This document shows positions 26,523-33,487 of a stretch of 34,718 nucleotides of DNA, in pieces. The stretch is from Desulfomonilaceae bacterium. GTDB taxonomy: Bacteria; Desulfobacterota; Desulfomonilia; Desulfomonilales; Desulfomonilaceae. The DNA lies in contig JAVHLK010000008.1 of assembly GCA_031082285.1 (NCBI GenBank), positions 49,381 to 84,098 on the forward strand, given 5' to 3'. The position numbers and the translations under genes are program-made. The notes beneath the pieces were generated by a model. That model saw only the letters and a list, made by a program, of their open reading frames with translations. It was not told where the DNA came from and searched no databases. Each line of letters starts with the position of its first letter. Position 1 is the stretch's first letter.

Positions 26523-26610
26523 TGGTGCCTGAGGACGGAGTCGAACCGTCACGGGGACCAGCCCCAAGGGATTTTAAGTCCCTTGTGTCTACCAATTCCA
26601 CCACTCAGGC
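26523..26610 (-). tRNA. tRNA-Leu (UAA)
   Basis: Class II tRNA with a long variable arm. Acceptor GCCTGAG (26610-26604) pairs with CTCAGGC, D-arm holds GGAATTGGTAGACA, anticodon loop CTTAAAA gives UAA, T-arm carries GGTTCGACTCC, discriminator A and encoded CCA (26525-26523). 88 bases. Confidence 0.97.
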
Positions 26611-26679
26611 ACATCCGGACGCCCCCACGGCCGACGGCGGCTGCGAGCGAGGGAAGATCCTTTCGCCCGGATCGCGCTC

Positions 26680-26708
26680 ACCATATCAAGTCTCGCACAG
26701 GGTTTCAA
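26680..26708 (-). promoter_or_regulatory. Candidate promoter of tRNA-Leu
   Basis: TTGAAA (26708-26703) and TATGGT (26685-26680) on the minus strand, 17 bases apart, with start near 26673, about 63 bases before the tRNA. It lies just after the small gene at 26731-27012, so read-through from that gene is also possible. Confidence 0.4.
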
Positions 26709-26730
26709 TGGTAATGGAGGGATACGTTCG

Positions 26731-27012
26731 TCATTCCAACGGTTCTTTAGGAGAGCTTTCGGGAGGGGCTGCGTCTTCGTTCACCCGGGTCTTTTCCAAT
26801 CGACCGAGACCCAGACCCCCCTGTCCGGCGCAACCGTTGCCGAGATTTATTCCAATGGTAATCTTACCAGTGAACATGAGAATGAGATACGGATACGTGT
26901 GGTTATCTTCGCCGCCCAGCACTCCCAATTGCCGAACGTACAGCGGGTCCAGGTCAATGTCCCGCATCAGTTCCTCGGCAGTTGTCCAACACAGACCCAT
27001 TATGGTTGCCAT
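26731..27012 (-). CDS. Small protein of unknown function
   Basis: Not recognised. 93 residues, ATG at 27012 with AAGGAG 11 bases upstream; ATG at 27000 (Met5) is an alternative. Residues 40-70 hold a hydrophobic strand then a glycine-rich stretch (PYLILMFTGKITIGINLGNGCAGQGGLGLG). The last 20 residues are charged and Pro-rich. Two cysteines (8 and 61). A promoter candidate lies 135 bases upstream. It could be a real small gene or a non-coding stretch; the good ribosome site favours a gene. Confidence 0.5.
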   Translation of the reverse strand: MATIMGLCWTTAEELMRDIDLDPLYVRQLGVLGGEDNHTYPYLILMFTGKITIGINLGNGCAGQGGLGLGRLEKTRVNEDAAPPESSPKEPLE

Positions 27013-27146
27013 GGTTACGTGTCTCCTTGAATCCTGGTCCTTCAGTGGGGATACCTAAGAAGGGCACCACCGTGACATTCCGGCCATCGCCTCACAAAAG
27101 GCCGCCGGCACTGCCGGGATTTCAAAAATACGATTCTGAATCTCAG

Positions 27147-27175
27147 CTTCTAAATCCCCACGGAGGATCTGTCAA
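27147..27175 (-). promoter_or_regulatory. Candidate promoter for the small gene at 26731
   Basis: TTGACA (27175-27170) with TAGAAG (27152-27147) 17 bases on. A short perfect palindrome GCAC-TTT-GTGC (27176-27186) abuts the -35 box and could be a regulator site. Confidence 0.35.
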
Positions 27176-27296
27176 GCACTTTGTGCATGATTCGGGTCGA
27201 CGGTTTGCTCTTGGAGCCGACCGTACAATGGTGCACGGTAAGATTACGACGGTTTCTCACCACGCGTTCCAGCTCATTTCCGGGGGGACTCTTCCC

Positions 27297-27325
27297 TTGA
27301 CATGGGCGGCTCGCACGACTAATAT
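27297..27325 (+). promoter_or_regulatory. Promoter of the Hdr operon
   Basis: TTGACA (27297-27302) and TAATAT (27320-27325) with 17 bases between; 6/6 and 4/6 to consensus. It is the only strong plus-strand promoter I see between the small gene and hdrB. Confidence 0.65.
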
Positions 27326-27344
27326 GGGACACGAGCTGTCCCAT
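27324..27344. promoter_or_regulatory. Operator-like palindrome at the Hdr promoter
   Basis: Perfect 8-bp arms ATGGGACA (27324-27331) and TGTCCCAT (27337-27344) around CGAGC. The left arm overlaps the end of the -10 box and covers the start point, where a bound repressor would block transcription. It could alternatively be a 5' stabilising hairpin of the mRNA. Confidence 0.55.
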
Positions 27345-27569
27345 CTGACGGCCTATCAGAATGCCCATCGCGTGTGATAGTTGTGTGCGATACGGTGCTC
27401 GGGGTGCCTGCCTGATTTCACGGTGCACCACTCCCGCGGCCCCGTAGCGGAATGAGTATGGTAGGCGTCGGCGGACCGTGCACCTGCGTCGAAGAAGTGC
27501 ACATGGCCGGTCGTGACGGTCGCCTGAGTCCATCGGGCCGGCGTGACGGATATCAACGAGGACAAGAAG

Positions 27570-28421
27570 ATGGAATATAGCTACTATCCCGGATGCACCC
27601 TTACCGGATCGGCTCGGGAATTGGATGAATCCTTCCGGAGCGTGGCGGCCAAGGTCGGTGTGTCTTTGCGTGAGATTCCGGACTGGACGTGCTGCGGAGC
27701 GTCGTCAGCTCACATGGTGGACGCATTTCTCGAGACCGCGCTGCCGGCAAAAGACCTGATCACTGCGGAAAGAATGGGCAAGGATGTGGTAGCTCCTTGC
27801 GCGGGCTGTCATGTCAGGATGAAGGCGGCTTCGAAGAAAATCCTTGAGGACAAGGATTTTCAGGCACGATTCCCTTTCAAGGGCGAGATAAAGGTGCTGT
27901 CCGGGCTGGAAATGCTGCATGAGAAAGAGATCCTTGCCGGCATCAAGAACTCGGTGACCAAGCCTCTGGAAGGCCTACGGGTAGTTCCTTACTATGGATG
28001 CCTGGCTGTTCGGCCTCCCGAAGTGGTGGAACCGGAGAATCCCGAGAATCCCATGCAGATGGATCGGATACTCGAAGCCATCGGAGCCGAAGTGCTGAGA
28101 TGGCCGTACAAGACCGACTGCTGTGGAGGCTCAATGGCCCTAACCAGGACGGACCTGGTCTTGAAGCTTTCAGGCAAGATTTTGGATATGGCCGTTCTGG
28201 TCGAAGCTGACGCAATTGTGACCATGTGCCCCATGTGTCAGGCGAATCTCGACACGAGACAGGCCGATCTCAGCCGTGAAACAGGGAAGACCTACCGGAT
28301 GCCGATCCTGTACGTGACCGAACTGATCGGCGCGGCGTTTCAAGACCCCAATGTGCGGCACTGGTTGGGGAAACACATGGTATCCGCGGAGAGCGTCCTG
28401 GCTCGCAAGGGGCTCATTTGA
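27570..28421 (+). CDS. hdrB: Heterodisulfide reductase subunit B (CCG protein)
   Basis: HdrB-type subunit that carries the noncubane iron-sulfur clusters where disulfides are reduced. 283 residues from the ATG at 27570 (GAGG 8 bases upstream), starting MEYSYYPGCTLTGSA as the family does; a GTG at 27543 would add nine residues. The two CCG domains are WTCCGASSAH near residue 43 and TDCCGGSMAL near residue 187, with matching CAGCHVR and CPMCQANLD motifs. First gene of the Hdr operon, 160 bases before hdrA. In anaerobic bacteria the physiological disulfide is not CoM-CoB but an unidentified thiol pair or DsrC-like protein. Confidence 0.93.
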   Translation: MEYSYYPGCTLTGSARELDESFRSVAAKVGVSLREIPDWTCCGASSAHMVDAFLETALPAKDLITAERMGKDVVAPCAGCHVRMKAASKKILEDKDFQARFPFKGEIKVLSGLEMLHEKEILAGIKNSVTKPLEGLRVVPYYGCLAVRPPEVVEPENPENPMQMDRILEAIGAEVLRWPYKTDCCGGSMALTRTDLVLKLSGKILDMAVLVEADAIVTMCPMCQANLDTRQADLSRETGKTYRMPILYVTELIGAAFQDPNVRHWLGKHMVSAESVLARKGLI

Positions 28422-28581
28422 AATCCTTTCTCCGGTACATTCGGGACGGACGTTCACAACACACGAGAACCGGACGGCGGCGGGCACGTGTATGCCCCGT
28501 GAGAAGCCGACCAGGAATCGATCCTGCGCAATCGCCGCCGGGCAGCCGGATATCCCAGTTCCAAAGAGACGGAGCGGCATC

Positions 28582-31500
28582 GTGACTGAGAAGAGAATCG
28601 GCGCAATAATGACTGTCGGCGGGGGAATCGGCGGCGTCCAGGCGTCCCTGGACCTGGCCGAGTCGGGATTCAAGGTCTACCTGGTTGAAGAAAAGCCGTG
28701 CATCGGCGGGGTCATGGCGCAACTGGACAAGACATTTCCCACCAACGACTGTTCCGCGTGCATTTTTTCCCCCAAGTTACAGACTCTGGCGCAGAATCCC
28801 AACATTGAGATCCTCGCGTACAGCCAAATTGAAGGGATTGAGGGCGAGGCGGGCAACTTCACGGTCAAGGTCCGTCGGAAAGCGAGGTACGTCGATCCGG
28901 ACAAGTGTACCTCATGCGGAACGTGTGCCGAGAAATGCCCGACGAAGGTTCCCAACGAATACAATTTCGGGCACGACGTACGAAAGGCGATTTACAAGGA
29001 CTACGCTCAGGGAATTCCTTCCGTTTTCACCATCGACACGGAACACTGTCGATTGTGGAAGGGAAAGAAGTGCGGTGTCTGTGCCAAGGTGTGTCCGGCC
29101 GGAGCGATCGACTACGAACAGCAGGACGAGATCGTCGACGTGCCTGTCGGCGCGGTCCTGTTGGCCCCCGGGTACGAGCTGTTCGACACGGGAAATGTTG
29201 CCGAATACGGTCACGGCATCGCGCCCAACGTCGTGACGAACCTTGAAATGGAGCGGATACTCAGTGCGTCGGGTCCCTTCGAGGGTGAAGTGAAACGGCC
29301 GTCCGACGGAAGGCATCCAAAGAAGATTGCCTGGATCCAATGTGTCGCGTCACGCGACCGTCGCAAAGGCATGCCGCATTGCAGTTCGGTCTGCTGTATG
29401 GCATCCATCAAGGAAGCCGTCATCGCCCGTGAGCACGACGCGTCGATAGAACCCACGATCTTCTTTATGGACATTCGTGCATACGGAAAGGATTTCGATA
29501 AGTATTACGAACGCGCGAAAGGCGACGGCGGCGTTCGGTTCATCCGATCCATGGTCAGCCGAGTCGTTGAAGACCCGATCACCCATGACCTGCAGATCAC
29601 CTATCTGGACGGCGACAGCAGGCTCATCACGGAAACTTTCGACATGGTCGTGCTCGCGGTCGGCATTCGACCTTCCGACTCTGCCGTGCGGACCGCTCAA
29701 ATCCTCGGCGTCAACCTCGATGAGAACCGTTTCTGTGAAACGAACACGTTCGAACCGGTGCAGAGCACCAGGCCCGGAATCCTCGTGGCCGGCGTCTTTC
29801 AAGCGCCCAAAGACATCCCCCAAACCGTCATTGAGGCATCCGCGGCAAGCGGTGCGGCGATCCGTTTCCTGGCCGAAGAGCGCAATACTCTGACCAAGAA
29901 GAAGGAACTCCCTCCCGAAAAGGATTTCAGCGGCCGGGAACCCAGAATAGGAGTATTCGTCTGCCGGTGCGGCATCAATATCGCCTCCACGGTCAGCGTG
30001 CCCGAGGTTGTGGAGCAGATCGCGGAACTCCCCGGAGTGGCCTACGCGGGCGAGAATCTTTTCACGTGCTCTCAGGATGCTCAAGTCCAGATCAAGCGGA
30101 TAATCGAGGAGAACGACCTGAACAGGGTTATCGTTGCCTCGTGCACCCCTCGGACCCACCTTCCTCTTTTTCAGGAAACTGCTCGAGAAGCGGGATTGAA
30201 CAAGTACCTGGTTGAGATGGCCAATATCCGAGAACACTGTTCCTGGGTCCATATGAAAGAAAAGGACCGGGCCACGGAAAAAGCCGTGGATCTGATCCGC
30301 ATGGCGATCGCCCGAACTTCGCGGCTGGAGCAGGTCGAGGATCAGCAACTGCCCATGGTCCAGGCCGGGCTGGTCATCGGCGGCGGCGTTGCGGGCATGA
30401 CTTCGGCCTTAAGCCTGGCGGACCAGGGATTTCCCGTGCATCTGCTCGAATCTACGGACAAACTGGGCGGCAATGCCGTTCGACTGAATCACACGGCCAA
30501 GGGCGAAGATGTCCCCACCTTCGTTCAGGAACTTGAGAAGAAGGTGACCTCGAACGATCGTATCACCGTGCTCTACGGTTCGAAGATAGACCATGTGGAA
30601 GGGTTCATCGGTAACTTCAAGACAAAGGTGTCAGGGAATGGCGGGCCTGTTGAGATCGAACACGGAGTGACGGTCATCGCGACCGGGGCACACGAATGGA
30701 AGCCGGATGTCTACGGATACGGCACGGATCCGCGCATCAGGACCCATTTGGAAATGAGCGAGGCCATGAAGGCAAACGACCCTGCCGTGATGAATGCCCG
30801 GACCACGGTATTCATTCAGTGCGTGGGGTCTCGATGCGAGGAGCGCCCATGGTGCAGCAAGGTGTGCTGCAACCACACGGTGAAGGACGCCATCGCTCTC
30901 AAGGAAGCCTATCCCGACGCGAAGATATATGTCCTGTACAGGGACATGCGGACCTTTGGACTCAACGAGCCGTACTACGAGAAAGCGCGACGGTTGGGCG
31001 TCGTCTTTGCCCGTTACGAGCAGGACGCTCCTCCGCAGGTGGAAGCGGGCGACACGATAAAGGTCACTGCCAAAGACCTCATTCTGGGCGGGACCATGAC
31101 GTTGCACGCGGACAGTCTGGTGCTCGCGGCGGCAATCGTTCCCATCGAGTACAACAAGGAACTCGGCAAGTTCTTCAAGGTCTCGATCAACGAAGACGGA
31201 TACTTCCTGGAAGCCCATATGAAGCTTAGACCCGTGGACTTCGCGACCGACGGCGTGTTCCTGGCGGGACTGGCACATTATCCCAAACCTCTGGACGAGA
31301 CTATCGCTCAGGCCGAGGCGGCCGGCTCTCACGCGGCACAAGTGCTGGCCAGAGGATACGTTGAGGCGCCGGGCATGGTCTCGGTGGTCGATCAGTTCCT
31401 CTGCAGAGGGTGCGGACGATGCGTGGACGTGTGTCCGTTCAATGCGCCGGAACTCAAGGAAACCGCGCCCGGCGTGTGGAAATCCGAGGTGAACCCCGCA

Positions 31501-31611
31501 CTTTGTAAAGGATGCGGGGCTTGCGCGGTGGCGTGTCCCACGGGAGCCGCCGCGATCAGACACTTCAAGGACGACCAGATTTCCGGGATGATCGACGCGG
31601 CCATGGCGTAG
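28582..31611 (+). CDS. hdrA: HdrA-type flavoprotein, fused double-module form
   Basis: 1009 residues, longer than the roughly 650 of methanogen HdrA. Residues 1-450 are an extra FAD/iron-sulfur module: GGGIGGVQASLDLAESGF (13-30), cysteines C57 and C60, then CTSCGTCAEKCP and CGVCAKVCP ferredoxin motifs. From about 454 a full HdrA follows: FVCRCGIN, SCTPRTH, ANIREHCSWVH, a second FAD motif IGGGVAGMTSA near 597, and a C-terminal 2[4Fe-4S] ferredoxin (CRGCGRCVDVCP, CKGCGACAVACP, about 940-990). HdrA is the bifurcating flavin subunit. GTG at 28582 chosen (GGAG upstream, family-like N-terminus VTEKRIGAIM); ATG at 28609 is an alternative. Confidence 0.92.
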   Translation: MTEKRIGAIMTVGGGIGGVQASLDLAESGFKVYLVEEKPCIGGVMAQLDKTFPTNDCSACIFSPKLQTLAQNPNIEILAYSQIEGIEGEAGNFTVKVRRKARYVDPDKCTSCGTCAEKCPTKVPNEYNFGHDVRKAIYKDYAQGIPSVFTIDTEHCRLWKGKKCGVCAKVCPAGAIDYEQQDEIVDVPVGAVLLAPGYELFDTGNVAEYGHGIAPNVVTNLEMERILSASGPFEGEVKRPSDGRHPKKIAWIQCVASRDRRKGMPHCSSVCCMASIKEAVIAREHDASIEPTIFFMDIRAYGKDFDKYYERAKGDGGVRFIRSMVSRVVEDPITHDLQITYLDGDSRLITETFDMVVLAVGIRPSDSAVRTAQILGVNLDENRFCETNTFEPVQSTRPGILVAGVFQAPKDIPQTVIEASAASGAAIRFLAEERNTLTKKKELPPEKDFSGREPRIGVFVCRCGINIASTVSVPEVVEQIAELPGVAYAGENLFTCSQDAQVQIKRIIEENDLNRVIVASCTPRTHLPLFQETAREAGLNKYLVEMANIREHCSWVHMKEKDRATEKAVDLIRMAIARTSRLEQVEDQQLPMVQAGLVIGGGVAGMTSALSLADQGFPVHLLESTDKLGGNAVRLNHTAKGEDVPTFVQELEKKVTSNDRITVLYGSKIDHVEGFIGNFKTKVSGNGGPVEIEHGVTVIATGAHEWKPDVYGYGTDPRIRTHLEMSEAMKANDPAVMNARTTVFIQCVGSRCEERPWCSKVCCNHTVKDAIALKEAYPDAKIYVLYRDMRTFGLNEPYYEKARRLGVVFARYEQDAPPQVEAGDTIKVTAKDLILGGTMTLHADSLVLAAAIVPIEYNKELGKFFKVSINEDGYFLEAHMKLRPVDFATDGVFLAGLAHYPKPLDETIAQAEAAGSHAAQVLARGYVEAPGMVSVVDQFLCRGCGRCVDVCPFNAPELKETAPGVWKSEVNPALCKGCGACAVACPTGAAAIRHFKDDQISGMIDAAMA

Positions 31612-31615
31612 TATT

Positions 31616-31645
31616 GTAGGATGGGGTGAGCCCTCGAACCCCATC
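31616..31645. repeat. Palindromic repeat after hdrA
   Basis: Perfect 8-bp arms GATGGGGT (31620-31627) and ACCCCATC (31638-31645) around a GAGC-type loop, preceded by TAGG. From memory this resembles a widely scattered bacterial repeat (GTAGGATGGG...CCCATC). No T run follows, so it is probably not a terminator. Confidence 0.6.
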
Positions 31646-31736
31646 AGTCGAGTAAAGACCGCAACTGCTCAGCAGATGCGGCTACCCGGCCGAAAACGAG
31701 CTCCACGGGGTACCGGATCAGCCGCTTTTAATGGGA

Positions 31737-31755
31737 GGCAGAGCCTGGGAACGAG
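31737..31755 (+). repeat. Dispersed repeat, copy 2 (19 bases)
   Basis: GGCAGAGCCTGGGAACGAG, the exact reverse complement of 26285-26303. It lies in the 250-base gap inside the Hdr operon, before mvhD. Confidence 0.65.
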
Positions 31756-31861
31756 GACAAATACGACACCGTGCCGGCGAAACGCAGTACTCAGTGCGCA
31801 GGAACATTCATAAGACCGATTTTGCAGACCTTTACAGGAATCCCCTGTTTCCGGAGTTGAC

Positions 31862-32290
31862 ATGACACAAGAATTTCACCCCAAGATCATAGCCTTCGCG
31901 TGCAACTGGTGTTCGTACGCCGGTGCGGACCTCGCGGGGGTAGGGCGCATGCAGTACCCTCCCAGCATTCGCTTGATCCGGCTCATGTGTTCGGGAATGC
32001 TCGTTCCTTCGTACATTCTGAAGGCTTTTGAAAAGGGTGCCGACGGCGTCCTTGTGACCGGTTGACACATCGGAGAATGCCATTACCTGGAAGGTAATGA
32101 AAAGGCCGTAAAGGTGCTGGACAAGACCCGCAAGCTCATGAAACTGCTCGGCATTGAAGACGCTCGCCTGAGAAAGGAATGGATTTCCGCATCAGAGGGA
32201 GTGCGGTTTGCCGAAGTGGTTCGCGAGTTCACAGAGGACGTTCGCACACTGGGACCGAATCCTTTGCGCAAGACGGAGAACGCGGCATGA
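31862..32290 (+). CDS. mvhD: MvhD/VhuD-like hydrogenase iron-sulfur subunit, selenoprotein (Sec68)
   Basis: Carries a [2Fe-2S] cluster and links HdrA to a hydrogenase or dehydrogenase. 142 residues if the TGA at 32063-32065 is read as selenocysteine. Before it: [18 protein letters not shown] and RLIRLMCSG, the family N-terminus. After it: [11 protein letters not shown], the conserved block that in Cys forms reads GCHPGDCHY, so the TGA falls exactly on that cysteine. The frame stays open to 32290. GGAG lies 7 bases before the ATG. It overlaps the next gene by the ATGA at 32287-32290. VhuD of Methanococcus is a known Sec form. A standard gene caller would truncate this at residue 67. Confidence 0.92.
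32081..32099 (+). promoter_or_regulatory. SECIS hairpin in mvhD
   Basis: Perfect 7-bp stem CATTACC (32081-32087) / GGTAATG (32093-32099) with loop TGGAA (G at the second base), starting 15 bases after the TGA, the distance expected for a bacterial SECIS. Confidence 0.75.
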
Positions 32291-33417
32291 ATCTACCGGA
32301 AATCGTCGACCGAACCCATGCGTACTACTGTCTGGACTGCGGAATCTGCACCGGGAGCTGTCCCGTCTCCCGCGTCACCCCTGAATTCTCCCCCCGTTTG
32401 ATGGTGGAAAAGGCTTTGATAGACGAAGAAGAGAATCCTCTGGAAGACATTAACATTTGGTCTTGTCTGTCCTGCGGACAATGCAGCTCTCGGTGCCCGT
32501 CGAACATCGATTACCCGGAATTTGTGCGAATGGTGAGGGAAGAGGCTGTTCGGCAGGGGAAGGGCGGTGTTGCGGCACATCGGGGGCTGTTCCAGACCAT
32601 CATGCGCCTGCAGACGCTCGACGTGAAACAGAGCAAGACCGAATGGGCCCGGGAAGCGGGCAGGATCTCGGAATCAAGCGATACGTACTACTTCGTGGGA
32701 TGCTCTCCGTTCATGGAGGTGGAATTCCGTGAAGACTGGAACCTCGACGTCATGGAAGGCCCCAGGGGCGTGCTGAAGCTTCTCAACGCGATCGGAATCG
32801 AGCCGATGATCCACGACGACGAGCGCTGCTGCGGCCACGACCTCCTGTGGAACGGCGACAGAGAAAACTTCGAGATCCTGGCACGCCGGAATGTGGATCT
32901 CATCAGAGGTCTCGGCGCCAAGCGGGTCGTCTTTCAGTGCCCGGAGGGGTATCTCACCTTCAAGAAGTACTATCCCGCGGTCGTCGGGGATCTGGGATTC
33001 GAACCGATCCATTTCTACGAGCTCCTTGCCTCCGAGGTGCAGGCGGAGTCGTTTGGATTCAACGGCCTCGAAGGCGTGGTGACCTACCACGATCCATGTC
33101 GGCTCGGTCGTCAAGCGGGTATCTTCGACGCTCCTCGGGATCTGCTTGGGAGTCTTCCCGGAGTCACTCTCAAGGAGATGGAACACAGTCGGGAAAACGG
33201 TCTGTGCTGCGGCACCAGCGCATGGATGAATTGTTCTTCGTGTTCCAAGGAAATACAGAAAAGGCGAATTCAAGAGGCCCGGGCGGTGGGAGCGAAGACG
33301 CTTATCACTGCATGCCCGAAATGTCGCGTCCACCTGAGTTGCGCGTTGCGGGACATGGAGATCGACCTGAAGATCCGAGACATCAACGATGTCTTGGCCG
33401 GGGCCATCAAGTCTTGA
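32287..33417 (+). CDS. HdrC/HdrB-type fusion iron-sulfur protein (HdrD-like)
   Basis: 376 residues from the ATG at 32287 (GGAGA upstream); the same frame runs up to 32179 but that part overlaps mvhD. The N-terminal ferredoxin domain has two [4Fe-4S] motifs: C15/18/21/25 ([12 protein letters not shown]) and C60/63/66/70 ([12 protein letters not shown]). The C-terminal part has two CCG domains: [12 protein letters not shown] and [15 protein letters not shown], each with an upstream partner region ([14 protein letters not shown]). This is the HdrC+HdrB order, as in HdrD and GlpC-like proteins. Together with hdrB it gives the operon two CCG proteins. Partner disulfide unknown. Confidence 0.88.
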   Translation: MNLPEIVDRTHAYYCLDCGICTGSCPVSRVTPEFSPRLMVEKALIDEEENPLEDINIWSCLSCGQCSSRCPSNIDYPEFVRMVREEAVRQGKGGVAAHRGLFQTIMRLQTLDVKQSKTEWAREAGRISESSDTYYFVGCSPFMEVEFREDWNLDVMEGPRGVLKLLNAIGIEPMIHDDERCCGHDLLWNGDRENFEILARRNVDLIRGLGAKRVVFQCPEGYLTFKKYYPAVVGDLGFEPIHFYELLASEVQAESFGFNGLEGVVTYHDPCRLGRQAGIFDAPRDLLGSLPGVTLKEMEHSRENGLCCGTSAWMNCSSCSKEIQKRRIQEARAVGAKTLITACPKCRVHLSCALRDMEIDLKIRDINDVLAGAIKS

Positions 33418-33437
33418 GACGGTAGACAGGAATTGTG

Positions 33438-33469
33438 TCTCATTCCCGGGCGCCCGCCCGGGAACGAGA
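33438..33469. repeat. Long palindrome between the HdrD-like gene and the second hdrA
   Basis: 15-base arms with one mismatch: 33438-33452 with 33455-33469, containing CCCGGG blocks. The right arm ends GGGAACGAGA, matching the repeat at 31737-31755, so it is a variant of the same family. No T run follows. It occupies most of the 70-base gap between co-oriented Hdr genes and could affect mRNA processing. Confidence 0.65.
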
Positions 33470-33487
33470 TGGAAGGACGGCATCGTT

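Larger units (their letters stand above)
27187..27569. other. Upstream region and long leader of the Hdr operon
   Basis: No gene. It holds the operon promoter (27297-27325), its palindrome, and a leader of about 240 bases before the hdrB ATG. The leader can form several hairpins, for instance one between two GTGCAC blocks around 27478-27502. I do not recognise a known riboswitch in it. Confidence 0.45.

Noticed and set aside
27326-27569. ZTP-type or other known riboswitch in the Hdr leader (a GTCGTGAC string near 27507)
   Set aside because: The surrounding consensus (the following TGGC block and the CCGCCTGG 3' part) is not present, and I could not fold it into a known class.
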